Made by a program: the position numbers and the translations under genes. A DNA stretch of 63,894 bases from JBBQSU01 sp038234815. Lineage in GTDB: Bacteria > Planctomycetota > Phycisphaerae > Tepidisphaerales > Tepidisphaeraceae. This document shows positions 41,132 through 49,998 of this stretch, one piece after another. The notes under the pieces are model-generated. The model was not told the DNA's origin and did not search any database. It saw nothing but the letters and a program-made list of their open reading frames with translations. The stretch's first letter is position 1. Every line of letters begins with the position of its first letter. The DNA lies in NCBI GenBank assembly GCA_038234815.1, contig JBBQSU010000003.1, positions 1 through 63,894 on the forward strand. Direction: 5' to 3'.

Positions 41132-41968
41132 TCATCCGAAACGCCCGGTGATGTAATCCTCGGTACGCTTCTGCCTGGGATTGGTGAACATCTGCCGGGT
41201 TCGATCGTACTCAACCAGCGAACCGATGTAAAAAAAGGCCGTCCAGTCGCTCACCCGCGCTGCCTGCTGCATGTTGTGGGTCACCACTACGATCGTGTAG
41301 TTCTGCTTCAGCTCGATCATCAGGTCTTCGATCTTGGCCGTGGCGATCGGATCCAGCGCGCTGGCCGGTTCGTCCATCAGCAGCACTTTCGGCTTGGTCG
41401 CCAGCGCCCTGGCGATACACAGCCGCTGTTGTTGCCCGCCCGAAAGCCCCAGCGCGCTGCTCTTCAGCCGGTCCTTCACTTCGTCCCACAACGCCGATTT
41501 CCGCAAACAGTCTTCCACCACGCCATCCAGCCCGCCGCGATCCCGGATGCCCTGGAGTCGCGGGCCGTAGGCTACGTTGTCGTAGATGCTCTTGGGAAAT
41601 GGATTGGGCTTCTGAAACACCAGCCCGACCTCGCGCCGCAGGCTTACCAAATCGACCTTCGGATCGTAGATGTTGGTCGTGCCGATCAGCAGTTCGCCTT
41701 TAACGTGGCAATGCGGGATCAGGTCGTTAAGCCGGTTGATCGACCGCAGAAACGTACTTTTGCCACACCCGCTTGGCCCGATGAACGCCACCACATTGTT
41801 CCGTGGGATTTTCACCGAAACCGATTTGATGGCTTCGGTCTGGCCATAGAACACCGACACCGCGCGGGCTTCGATGAGAATTTCATCGACCGCCTGTGGG
41901 TTGGTCGTCTCGGCAGTCACAACCGACGCTCGATCGACCGCCGGCACTCGGGAAGCAATACGACTCAT
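41132..41968 (-). CDS. pstB: Phosphate ABC transporter ATP-binding protein PstB
   Basis: A 278-residue ATPase of the high-affinity phosphate importer: Walker A GPSGCGKSTFLR, Q-loop VGLVFQKPNPFPKSIYDN (the FQKPNPFP motif is diagnostic), signature LSGGQQQRL, Walker B VLLMDEPASALDP. AGGAG precedes the ATG at 41968. The other importer genes (pstS, pstC, pstA) are missing from upstream, where element copy 3 now sits. Confidence 0.95.
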   Translation of the reverse strand: MSRIASRVPAVDRASVVTAETTNPQAVDEILIEARAVSVFYGQTEAIKSVSVKIPRNNVVAFIGPSGCGKSTFLRSINRLNDLIPHCHVKGELLIGTTNIYDPKVDLVSLRREVGLVFQKPNPFPKSIYDNVAYGPRLQGIRDRGGLDGVVEDCLRKSALWDEVKDRLKSSALGLSGGQQQRLCIARALATKPKVLLMDEPASALDPIATAKIEDLMIELKQNYTIVVVTHNMQQAARVSDWTAFFYIGSLVEYDRTRQMFTNPRQKRTEDYITGRFG

Positions 41969-42109
41969 AGGTTGACTCCTGCTTGGCCCGTTCACTGTAA
42001 AATCCCACCTGCTCGGGGCAACGACTTAAAGAAACATTAACAATCTGGGAATCTGGGCAGATTCGCTTCGCCTCCATTTCCGGAGGCCCTTCGGATGACA
42101 CGAAGAGTC

Positions 42110-42573
42110 GTTCCCGGGCAGATTTCGTCAAAAATCGGCCAAATATGCATGATTCGGACAGATTGTTTTGACAAAAGGGGGTCCAAAGGGGGTCCCAAAG
42201 AGGTCCCAATGGTGTCCCGGCAGATTCCAAAGCATTGAAGCTGTCTTCCGACATTGTCGATCGGCCTGCCCCGGCAATTGTAGATCCGGCTTGGCCGGAC
42301 GATTTGCCCCAGATCGAACCTAACGCCGAGCAGTAACCCCGCGGCTTCAACGCGCCCGGCTTGGCGGGCAACAAAGGCAACGAACTGGTCCATGGTCATA
42401 ACGATACTCCTTTACCCCAAGGGCAAGAGTTGCGCGAATTGGCGCCTTTTCGCGCAACTTGGGGTGCTGTAAAATGCACTTAACCATCTGCTGATACACG
42501 GCTTGTAAAAAATTTTATTTTTTTCGAAAGGGGTCAAATCTTGGTGCGCTTTTTGGCGCCAATTTGCGCACCA
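42110..42573 (-). repeat. Dispersed palindromic leader element, copy 3
   Basis: Minus-strand copy. P1 at 42542-42573, P2 at 42428-42459, AAAGGAG-TATCGTT-ATG ending at 42397, the GGGACC-CTTT repeats at about 42174-42220. Its frame (ATG at 42399) is open to 42037, 120 residues, and stops 69 bases before pstB, in the same orientation. It has one copy of the 96-base internal unit. Beyond about 42110 it no longer matches the other two copies. The GGGACC core is read in a different frame here than in copies 1 and 2. Confidence 0.78.
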
Positions 42574-42645
42574 AATGGCGATGAGGGGTGCTGCGGCCGG
42601 GCAAGGAGGGTCTGTCTGCAAGAATCGACTTTTTGGGGATGCGCC

Positions 42646-44463
42646 TTACGGCATCAGGCGCGGGTCTTCGCCGAGGTTGAACTTGACTTGCTCGCGGGTG
42701 GTCGGTTCGCGGTGCTGGCTGTTGGGCAAGGCCAGGTATTGAAGCCTACCGTCGCCGCGGAAATACCACCGCTGAAGTTGCCCCACGCCGTTGACCTGCA
42801 CCGACAGGCACCGCAGCACCCCCGATTCGTCACTTCGTACAGCGTCGGTCGAAGGTTCGACCCTCACCAGCACCGGCCGCGGGGTGACCAGCCCTTCAAA
42901 CCCGGGAAGCGATTCGGTGGACAGGATCATCGGCCGATCGCCACTGCGCCCCAGGAGGAGCATGAGCCAGGCCCCGGGCAGAAATTCCGGTCCGGGGGCG
43001 AGCGTTTCGGTGCCGACGACCGTCCCGCGAGCCGTGATGCGCGTATCGAGGCGCCCGGCGTCGGCCAGCAGGGATTTCTGTGCCAAGGTGGGCTTGAGAG
43101 AGTCGTCCACCGAAGCCCGCGCGTCGTCGCGGCGCACTTCATAGGAGACATTGGCAAAATCTGCCGAGCTGTCCCATTTCTGGGTGATGCGCGCCAGGTG
43201 CCGGTCCGGGGCGCGCCAGCGGGCCTCTCGCTGCAGCAGCCAGGGGGATGAATCATCGAACGATTCATGGGACCAACCGATGAACGGGTCCGGCGAATCG
43301 TCCGACCAAATCCACCATCGCTCGGCGCGCTGGCCGGCCAGCAATTTGCCCAGCCCCGCAGCGCGAAACGCCGCAACCTGATCGGCCCCGGCCTTGAACA
43401 TCCCGGGCAGGTCTTGCGCCTTGCCAAACACCAGCCCCTGCTGGATCGTCTGCCAGGCCCGCTCGAGGGGCGCGGGGTTTTCGTCCTGCGCGCGTCCGAT
43501 CGCCAGCACGCCGGCACCTTTGCCGTCGGTTTTTACATAAGCCTTGAGCGCAAACTGAGCAAAATCGCGCGTGTCGCTGGCATCGACTCGCCAGGTGTCG
43601 GCCGTCACCTGCTGTACCCGGGCGCTGAGCCAGTTGATGTCATGCAGCGACAGCATGGCCAGCACGCTGCCCGAATCGATCGTCGGCAGCAGGCAGGGAA
43701 TAATCTCCATCGTCGCCCATTGTCGCGCGTCACGCGCAAGCAGCCGAACCGATCTGCGATGCGCATCCTTGTTGGGCAGGACATCAAAACCGTTGGGCAA
43801 TGCAAAAGAACCGCCGTCGGGCAGCGCCACCGGTCCGGTCATCGTGGCCGAGTGTTCTTCGGTGAGTTTGATCGAATCGATCACCTGCATGAGCAGGTCC
43901 TTGTCGGCTTCGTCCAGACGCCCGCGAGATTCGAGCGAGACGGTGATCGCCTGTTGAGAGGGGAGCACGGCGCAGGCGAAAAGGCCGATCTGTGGGGAAG
44001 CCGGTTCGTCCGATTCACTTGCGGTATTGCGCAAGTCACGAGCACCGACGAAGAAAAACCCCGGCCAGCCGGCGAAATCGATCGGTCCGACGGTGACGGG
44101 CAATGACAGGCGCCGGGGATCGATCGGAACATACTGGATGTTCGTCCGATCGAGATATTCGCGGGCGCTCATCAGTGCGCTGGTGCGCTCGCGGACCACG
44201 GTGATGGTTCGGCCGGGTTCGTCGGCGAGTTGCTCGGTGGCCTGCAGAACCACCGGCGCGGTGCCCGTGCTGATCTGCCATTTGGCCGGCAGGCGGACCG
44301 ACAACGTGCCGGCCTGGCGCGCTTCGGCGAGCGTCGGCCTGCCGGCGCTCGTGCGATAATGCGTGAACCACCCGGCCAGCCCCAGCGTGCCGGCCAACAC
44401 CAGCCACATCGAGGCCTGCATCATCACTCGTCGCACGCGCGTCTCGGGCTGCCTTCTGGCCAT
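42646..44463 (-). CDS. Membrane-anchored hypothetical protein
   Basis: A 605-residue protein with one N-terminal transmembrane helix (MQASMWLVLAGTLGLAGWF) and a long extracytoplasmic part of beta-rich, Asp/Arg-rich sequence without known motifs. The ATG at 44463 is preceded 7 bases upstream by TATAAT and lacks a ribosome site, implying a leaderless mRNA. The end of the gene lies 72 bases from the P1 palindrome of element copy 3. Confidence 0.72.
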   Translation of the reverse strand: MARRQPETRVRRVMMQASMWLVLAGTLGLAGWFTHYRTSAGRPTLAEARQAGTLSVRLPAKWQISTGTAPVVLQATEQLADEPGRTITVVRERTSALMSAREYLDRTNIQYVPIDPRRLSLPVTVGPIDFAGWPGFFFVGARDLRNTASESDEPASPQIGLFACAVLPSQQAITVSLESRGRLDEADKDLLMQVIDSIKLTEEHSATMTGPVALPDGGSFALPNGFDVLPNKDAHRRSVRLLARDARQWATMEIIPCLLPTIDSGSVLAMLSLHDINWLSARVQQVTADTWRVDASDTRDFAQFALKAYVKTDGKGAGVLAIGRAQDENPAPLERAWQTIQQGLVFGKAQDLPGMFKAGADQVAAFRAAGLGKLLAGQRAERWWIWSDDSPDPFIGWSHESFDDSSPWLLQREARWRAPDRHLARITQKWDSSADFANVSYEVRRDDARASVDDSLKPTLAQKSLLADAGRLDTRITARGTVVGTETLAPGPEFLPGAWLMLLLGRSGDRPMILSTESLPGFEGLVTPRPVLVRVEPSTDAVRSDESGVLRCLSVQVNGVGQLQRWYFRGDGRLQYLALPNSQHREPTTREQVKFNLGEDPRLMP

Positions 44464-44470
44464 GATGCCG

Positions 44471-44479
44471 ATTATACTT
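44471..44479. promoter_or_regulatory. Symmetric divergent promoter core
   Basis: ATTATACTT contains the plus-strand -10 TATACT (44473-44478), six bases before the comF ATG at 44485, and the minus-strand -10 TATAAT, seven bases before the ATG at 44463. The two start codons are about 20 bases apart with nothing else between them, so both transcripts would be leaderless and share one -10 core. Confidence 0.55.
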
Positions 44480-44484
44480 CCGAC

Positions 44485-45261
44485 ATGATCCTGCGACACC
44501 TTTACCGCGCGATCATGGATTTCGGCTATCCCTCGCGGTGCGCCGCTTGCGAGGCGGATTTGTCCGCGGACCATCACGCCATCACCAGCCACGGTGCTGC
44601 TGCCGGCCCGCTCTGCCCGGTCTGCGATGCCGATTTGTCGTCATTGCAAGCTCATCCCGCCTGCCGGCTTTGTGGTCTACCGCTTCCGCTGGCCGATGGC
44701 GACTGTCCTTACTGCTTCAATCGCGGGGTGGCTCATTACGAGCAGGTGCTGAGGCTGGCCACGCTTGGCGATCCGCTGCGCCCGCTAATTCACAAGATCA
44801 AATACAGTCGTCGCTGGACGCTGGCGGAGTTTCTGGCCGATCGCCTGCGCTCGGCTGCGGCAGTGGCGACGGCGCTGCAGCAGGCCGATGCGGTTCTACC
44901 GGTCCCGCTTCATTTCCGCAGGCGCTTCGAGAGGGGGTTTAACCAGGCCGAAGTCTTCGCCCGGCACTTGGCGCGCCCGACCCACCTCAAGTTGATCCAG
45001 CCGGTGGAGCGGGTGCGTGATACACCGACACAGACCCGCCTGTCGCGCCAGCAGCGCGAGCAAAACCTCCGCGGGGCTTTTGCGCTGCTCGATCCCCGAG
45101 CCGTCGCCGGTAAACATCTGCTCGTTATTGACGACGTGATGACCACCGGCGCCACGCTGCGCGCCTTGGCCCAGGCCTTGCAAAGCGCCCGCCCGGCCAG
45201 TCTCACTGCGGTCGTGATTGCCGTCGCCGATCCGCGGGGGAGGGATTTTGAGACGATTTAG
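44485..45261 (+). CDS. ComF-family phosphoribosyltransferase-like protein
   Basis: A 258-residue protein with N-terminal zinc-binding Cys pairs (CAACEADL, CPVCDADL, CRLCGLPL, CPYCFNRG) and a C-terminal phosphoribosyltransferase fold: VLPVPLHFRRRFERGFNQAE, TPTQTRLSRQQREQNLRGAF and the PRPP loop LLVIDDVMTTGATL. ComF proteins assist DNA uptake in competent bacteria; in others the role is unclear. No other competence gene is near. The start is fixed by the leaderless promoter. Confidence 0.9.
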   Translation: MILRHLYRAIMDFGYPSRCAACEADLSADHHAITSHGAAAGPLCPVCDADLSSLQAHPACRLCGLPLPLADGDCPYCFNRGVAHYEQVLRLATLGDPLRPLIHKIKYSRRWTLAEFLADRLRSAAAVATALQQADAVLPVPLHFRRRFERGFNQAEVFARHLARPTHLKLIQPVERVRDTPTQTRLSRQQREQNLRGAFALLDPRAVAGKHLLVIDDVMTTGATLRALAQALQSARPASLTAVVIAVADPRGRDFETI

Positions 45262-45323
45262 CCCCCGCGCGTCGGTGCCGCCGACTTGATCTTTCTCCCC
45301 GTATCCGTTGCTATCCGGCGGAT

Positions 45324-46388
45324 ATGAACAGCCAATCTTACGAGTTTCTAAAATCGATCGAAGAGACCCCGAGCGTGAGCGGATATGAACAGCCCGTGGC
45401 CCGCCTGGTCCGCAAGCGGATGGCCGGCTTTGCCGATACAGTGACGACCGACGTGCATGGCAACGTGGTGTGCTGCCTTAATCCCAAGGCGCCGGTTCGG
45501 GTGATGCTGGCCGGGCATATGGACCAGATCGGCTTGATGGTCAACCACGTCGCCGACGACGGGTTTCTGCGCTTTGTCGCGGTCGGCGGGATTGATAACA
45601 CCGTGCTGCCGGGCAGCCGGGTGACGGTGCATAGTGCCGGCGGGCCGGTGCAGGGAGTGATCGGCCGTAAGCCGATTCATCTCATGAAGCCCGAAGACCG
45701 CGACAAGTCCAAGATCGAACTTGACGCGCTGTGGATCGACATCGGCGTAGCCAATCGTGAGCAGGCGCTGAAGCGCGTGGCCATCGGCGATCCGGTGACG
45801 TTTGTTTTGGGCATGACGCGCATCGGCGACGACTGCGTGGCCTCGCCGGGGCTGGATAACAAGGTGGGGACGTTTGTGGTGATGGAAGCGCTGCGCCTGG
45901 CAGCGAAGATGAAAATCAAATGCGCCCTCTACGCCGTCGCCACCGTGCAGGAGGAGATCGGCCTTCGCGGGGCGCACACCAGCACGTTCGGGATCGACCC
46001 GCACGTGGGCATCGCGGTCGATGTCACGCACGCCAGCGACAATCCCGGTGCCGAAAAATCGGTAGTCGGTGACCTGGCGCTGGGCAAAGGTGCGGTCATA
46101 GCCCGCGGGCCAAACATCAATCCGGTTTTGGGCGAATTGCTGATCGATACGGCAAAAAAGCAAAAGCTGCCGTATCAAATTGCCGCCGCCCCCAGAGCCA
46201 CCGGTACCGACGCCAATGCCATGCAGCTTTCCCGATCCGGCGTGGCCACCGCGCTGGTGAGCATCCCCAATCGCTACATGCACACGCAAGTGGAAATGGT
46301 GAACCTGGCAGACCTGGAATCGATCGCGGAGCTGCTCGCACAGACGGTAGCGAGAATCGACGCCAAGACGCGGTTTATACCGGAATGA
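45324..46388 (+). CDS. M42-family metallo-aminopeptidase
   Basis: A 354-residue dinuclear zinc peptidase of the M42 family (glutamyl aminopeptidase, sometimes annotated as endoglucanase). Zinc ligands and catalytic residues are visible in AGHMDQIGL, ASPGLDNKVG, VQEEIGLRG, AVDVTHASD and MHTQVEMV. Such enzymes form dodecameric cytosolic complexes that trim peptides. It follows comF by 60 bases on the same strand. Confidence 0.93.
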   Translation: MNSQSYEFLKSIEETPSVSGYEQPVARLVRKRMAGFADTVTTDVHGNVVCCLNPKAPVRVMLAGHMDQIGLMVNHVADDGFLRFVAVGGIDNTVLPGSRVTVHSAGGPVQGVIGRKPIHLMKPEDRDKSKIELDALWIDIGVANREQALKRVAIGDPVTFVLGMTRIGDDCVASPGLDNKVGTFVVMEALRLAAKMKIKCALYAVATVQEEIGLRGAHTSTFGIDPHVGIAVDVTHASDNPGAEKSVVGDLALGKGAVIARGPNINPVLGELLIDTAKKQKLPYQIAAAPRATGTDANAMQLSRSGVATALVSIPNRYMHTQVEMVNLADLESIAELLAQTVARIDAKTRFIPE

Positions 46389-46517
46389 AGCGCCGAACCT
46401 GCCGGCTCGGCTCGCGCGATCGGCCTCAGAAGACTCAGAAGAGATCGATTCGGCAACAAGCCAGAATTTCTGACCGCGAGAACACCCAGCGCTGCTTCCC
46501 GATCGCCGGCGACTTGC

Positions 46518-46847
46518 CTAGGCCTGGTCTTTGGGCTTGGCGGTGGCCGGGCTGGCGGCGCCAGCGCGGGTGGTGCCTGCTAGCTGGTCGGCGGGCAGTT
46601 GTTGCTGCTGGGCTTGCTCGATCAGGCTCACCAACGCCTTGATCTCCCGGATCGATTCCGGGCTGCCCCACATCAGCACCCAGTCCACATGCCAGTTGCA
46701 CCGCTCAAAAGTGCAGCCTTCCAGATGATAGATCGTCTCCCGCAGGATCAGCGTGCAGGCAACGAAGTTGCACTTCACAAAGGCCTGTCCGGAGATGTAA
46801 ACGGTCTGGTTAAGAAATGTTTCGTTTTCGTGCTTGGTCAGTAACAT
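46518..46847 (-). CDS. Small beta-helix-like hypothetical protein
   Basis: A 109-residue protein whose first 60 residues (QTVYISGQAFVKCNFVACTL and YHLEGCTFERCNW) have the regular Cys/Phe spacing of a pentapeptide or right-handed beta-helix fragment. The C-terminal 40 residues are Gln/Ala-rich. AAGGA lies 9 bases before the ATG at 46847. Function unknown. It is convergent with the M42 gene. Confidence 0.65.
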   Translation of the reverse strand: MLLTKHENETFLNQTVYISGQAFVKCNFVACTLILRETIYHLEGCTFERCNWHVDWVLMWGSPESIREIKALVSLIEQAQQQQLPADQLAGTTRAGAASPATAKPKDQA

Positions 46848-47159
46848 GTTATTGATTCCTTGCCGATAGGTGGAACTTAGTGTTACCGGGAGAAGGAATT
46901 TAGTCAAACCGCCGAAGGCAAAGTGCGGAAATATTGGGGGTGGCATTTTTTTGTGGGTGGTGGTGGATTTGGCAGTACAGGCTTTTCGGCCTGTGGTCAG
47001 ACTCGGGTCAGAGGCCCAAGCGACTGAGACAGAATGGGGCCGAAGGGAGTTGCTCCGCAGAAAGTGGCGACACCCGAAATGTCAGGAAACCCGGTTCGGT
47101 GGGTTGCCAACCTGGGTGGTTCACAGCAAAATCGATATAGAAAGCGGAAGGAAATACTT

Positions 47160-48038
47160 ATGAAAATCTTTAAGCGCGTCATTCTGGCCGTGGTGGTGTT
47201 GGTGGTCTTGGCAGCGGCGGTGGTTTATTTCAAGCTCAACACAATTGTTAGGAGCGTTGTTGAGACGCAGGCGACTAACTCTTTGAATGTGCCTACGACG
47301 CTCGGCTCGGCTAACCTCAATTTGTTTGGCGGGAATGTTTCGCTGAAGAACCTCGACATCGGCTCGCCGGTGGGGTTCAGCGCGCCCAAGATGTTTTCCC
47401 TGGGTGGCGTTGCGGTCGACACCAGCCTGAGCGAGCTTCGGCAAACTCCGCTGAAGGTCTCGCAAATCGTCATCGACAATCCGCGGCTGGTCCTGGAACA
47501 AAAGGGCATGAAGACCAATGTACAGGCGCTGATGGACCAGTTGCCCAAGAGCCAGCCGCAACCCGACGCCAGCGGGAAGCCTTCGGAGCCGATGAAGCTC
47601 ATCATTGGCTTGTTGCAGATGAACAACGCGGAATTGGCGATCAAGTCCGATACTTTTGACAAGGAATTTACGCTGAAACTGCCGTCGGTGACGGTGAAGG
47701 ACATCGGCTCGGGCGAAGGGAATAAGAACGGGGCTGCGGTAAAGGAAGTGATCGCCAAGGCGATGCAGGGGATCATCGCCGCGGCCAGCGAATCGGACCA
47801 ACTGCCCGCCCCGGTGAAGCTCATGCTGAAAGGGAACCTGAACGAACTGGCCTCGAAATTGGGTGGAGAGGTGAAGGCGCAGGCTGAAAAAATTCAGCAG
47901 GATCTGACGAATAAAGCGACCGGGGAAATGAATAAGCTGTTGGGAAAGAACGATGGCAAAACGCCGAGCACGCAAGACGTTAAAGGGAACGCCGTCGAAG
48001 GCCTCAAGGACCTCCTCGGCGGGGACAAAAAGAAATAA
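47160..48038 (+). CDS. AsmA-like membrane-anchored protein
   Basis: A 292-residue protein with an N-terminal helix (VILAVVVLVVLAAAVVYF) and then ATNSLNVPTTLGSANLNLFG and SLKNLDIGSPVGF, the pattern of AsmA/TamB-family N-terminal repeats. Such proteins span the periplasm and affect outer-membrane lipid transport. GGAAGGA precedes the ATG at 47160. The last 86 bases overlap the next gene in another frame. Confidence 0.75.
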   Translation: MKIFKRVILAVVVLVVLAAAVVYFKLNTIVRSVVETQATNSLNVPTTLGSANLNLFGGNVSLKNLDIGSPVGFSAPKMFSLGGVAVDTSLSELRQTPLKVSQIVIDNPRLVLEQKGMKTNVQALMDQLPKSQPQPDASGKPSEPMKLIIGLLQMNNAELAIKSDTFDKEFTLKLPSVTVKDIGSGEGNKNGAAVKEVIAKAMQGIIAAASESDQLPAPVKLMLKGNLNELASKLGGEVKAQAEKIQQDLTNKATGEMNKLLGKNDGKTPSTQDVKGNAVEGLKDLLGGDKKK

Positions 48039-48945
48039 GCGATCGGCCGGGTCAGATAAAAAGCCGGGCATAGTTCAAGTTAAAGGCATCGCCAAGTCTG
48101 GCGCGACCGCGACAGTCGTGTCCGTGGCCGCGCCGGCCTCGCGGCGCGTGCTGCACCTGTTGTCGGATTCCACCGGCAATCTCGGCCAGCACATGGTGAC
48201 GGCGTTTCTCACGCAGTTTCCCCCCGAAATATTCGTCATCCGGCGCTGGATGTTCCTGTCCAGCATCGACCGCGTGCAGGAAACGCTCGATCACCTCAAG
48301 GACGAACCGGGCATCGTTCTCCATGCCGTCGTCGAGCCGGCTTCCAAGGAACTCATCGAGCGGGTCTGCCAAAAATACGCCTGGCCCACCTGCGATCTCA
48401 CCGGACCGTTTGTGGATTTCATCTCGCGGGCCTCGGGTGTGCTGCCCTCGCCGAATGTGCATCGCCTGCACGACATTTCCAATGCCTATCACGCGCGCAT
48501 TGAAGCGTTGGAGTTTACGCTGGAACACGACGACGGCCTGGGCTTGGAAACCCTGCACGAAGCGCAGATCGTGCTGGCGGGGGTTTCGCGCACAAGCAAA
48601 ACGCCCACCAGCATCTATCTGGGCCAGCAGGGTTATCGCGTGGCCAATATCGCGCTGGCCATGCAGGTGGACGTGCCCAGCCAACTGCTGATGCTCCGCA
48701 CGAAGAACGTGGTGGGGCTGCTTATCAATCCGCGGACGCTTACGGAAATCCGCACCAACCGTCAGATGAGCTGGCGCATGACGGGCACCAGTTACAACGA
48801 CCCTCAATTCGTGACGCGCGAGTTGCAATGGAGCCGGGAGCTTTTCCAGAAGCAGGGCTGGCACACACTCGACGTAACCGATCAGGCCATCGAAGAAACC
48901 GCCGGCCGGATCGTCCACTTATTGCGCCTGCGCGCCGAGCATTAG
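47953..48945 (+). CDS. Pyruvate, phosphate/water dikinase regulatory protein
   Basis: A 330-residue bifunctional kinase/pyrophosphorylase (DUF299) that controls PEP synthase or pyruvate phosphate dikinase by threonine phosphorylation. The P-loop GVSRTSKTPTSIYLG, the N-terminal VLHLLSDSTGNLGQHM and the GLLINPRTLTEIR segment are diagnostic. The first about 60 residues are a Lys/Arg-rich extension read over the end of the AsmA-like gene; GGGAAAG before the ATG at 47953 supports this start, but a GTG near 48118 is possible. The dikinase itself is not in the window. Confidence 0.88.
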   Translation: MAKRRARKTLKGTPSKASRTSSAGTKRNKRSAGSDKKPGIVQVKGIAKSGATATVVSVAAPASRRVLHLLSDSTGNLGQHMVTAFLTQFPPEIFVIRRWMFLSSIDRVQETLDHLKDEPGIVLHAVVEPASKELIERVCQKYAWPTCDLTGPFVDFISRASGVLPSPNVHRLHDISNAYHARIEALEFTLEHDDGLGLETLHEAQIVLAGVSRTSKTPTSIYLGQQGYRVANIALAMQVDVPSQLLMLRTKNVVGLLINPRTLTEIRTNRQMSWRMTGTSYNDPQFVTRELQWSRELFQKQGWHTLDVTDQAIEETAGRIVHLLRLRAEH

Positions 48946-49098
48946 GTGATGGCGATGGGGCGGGTCCGGTCAAACATCTGCAATCACTCGGCAACGAGGT
49001 TATTGTTATACTCCGCCCGGTTGACCGCGCCGCGCTGACAAACATCCGGACTTTTTTGTTGGCGTTGTAGTTGCTGTGGACGGAACTCAGAAGGATAC

Positions 49099-49779
49099 AT
49101 GAAGCCACTCCGCCGGATCGTTCACATAATGATCAGCTGCCTCGTGAGCCTTGCATGCGCCGGTTGCTTTACCATGCAACTGCAGAAAACAACGCAGCCG
49201 TATGGTTATAAGGAATTCACTCGCGCTGCCTGGCGCGGCGACAATTCCGGCCATCTCATCGTCGAATATGGATCTTGGCTCACACTAGATGCTCTAGGCC
49301 ATCCAGGGGTCGATCCAGACGGCATAGAAGTGTTTGATCTTGAGCCGCTGGCCAGCGGCTTCATTCTGCGCCGCGATGAGTTGGTCAAGGTAATTTCTGA
49401 TGGCCGATTCATGTCTGCCAACATTGACGACGCGCGTGGTCGGTCGATTCAAAAGGCGAGGGCTACAAGGTTAGACAACCGTTCCTCCGATTATCACTGG
49501 CTTAAGCTTGGAGGGGAGATCCGCACCCCAAGGCGGGAAATATGCCTTTTCAAAATTCTGCCCCCCCGCGCGGCTGAACGCGATCATGTATATGTCCCCG
49601 ACACCGACAAACCCGATGATCTGTTTCTGGCCATCCCGCGCGCACCGGCTATCGCCCTGGAAAGCCGCCGTCGTCGGGCGAGGATTCTTATGCCGCTGAC
49701 TGTTGCCGCCGATATCTTGACCTCTCCTCTTCAGGCTCCGCTATGGGCCATGGTATTTTTGTTTCCGTGGCGATATTAA
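49099..49779 (+). CDS. Hypothetical lipoprotein
   Basis: A 226-residue protein with a signal peptide and lipobox ACAGC (Cys about residue 23). No known motif; the chain ends with a hydrophobic segment (ADILTSPLQAPLWAMVFLF). GAAGGA lies 5 bases before the ATG. It is surrounded by 150-220 bases of non-coding sequence on each side. Confidence 0.65.
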   Translation: MKPLRRIVHIMISCLVSLACAGCFTMQLQKTTQPYGYKEFTRAAWRGDNSGHLIVEYGSWLTLDALGHPGVDPDGIEVFDLEPLASGFILRRDELVKVISDGRFMSANIDDARGRSIQKARATRLDNRSSDYHWLKLGGEIRTPRREICLFKILPPRAAERDHVYVPDTDKPDDLFLAIPRAPAIALESRRRRARILMPLTVAADILTSPLQAPLWAMVFLFPWRY

Positions 49780-49998
49780 AAAAAGTGTCCAAGACTCGTT
49801 TCCATCCTGCGAAATACGAAGGGGTCGGCTATAGGGATGTCGGTCATGATCAATCCGCGTGCTCCTGCTGGGCAAGGGACGGACACCGAAGCAGAAAACA
49901 ATCAAAGCGGCCACTACTCGTTGTCAGTTAATCCGCAAAAGACCCCTGATTCATTCTCAATATAACTACCCTCACCCTCGCGGGCGTCCGACGCCTGC

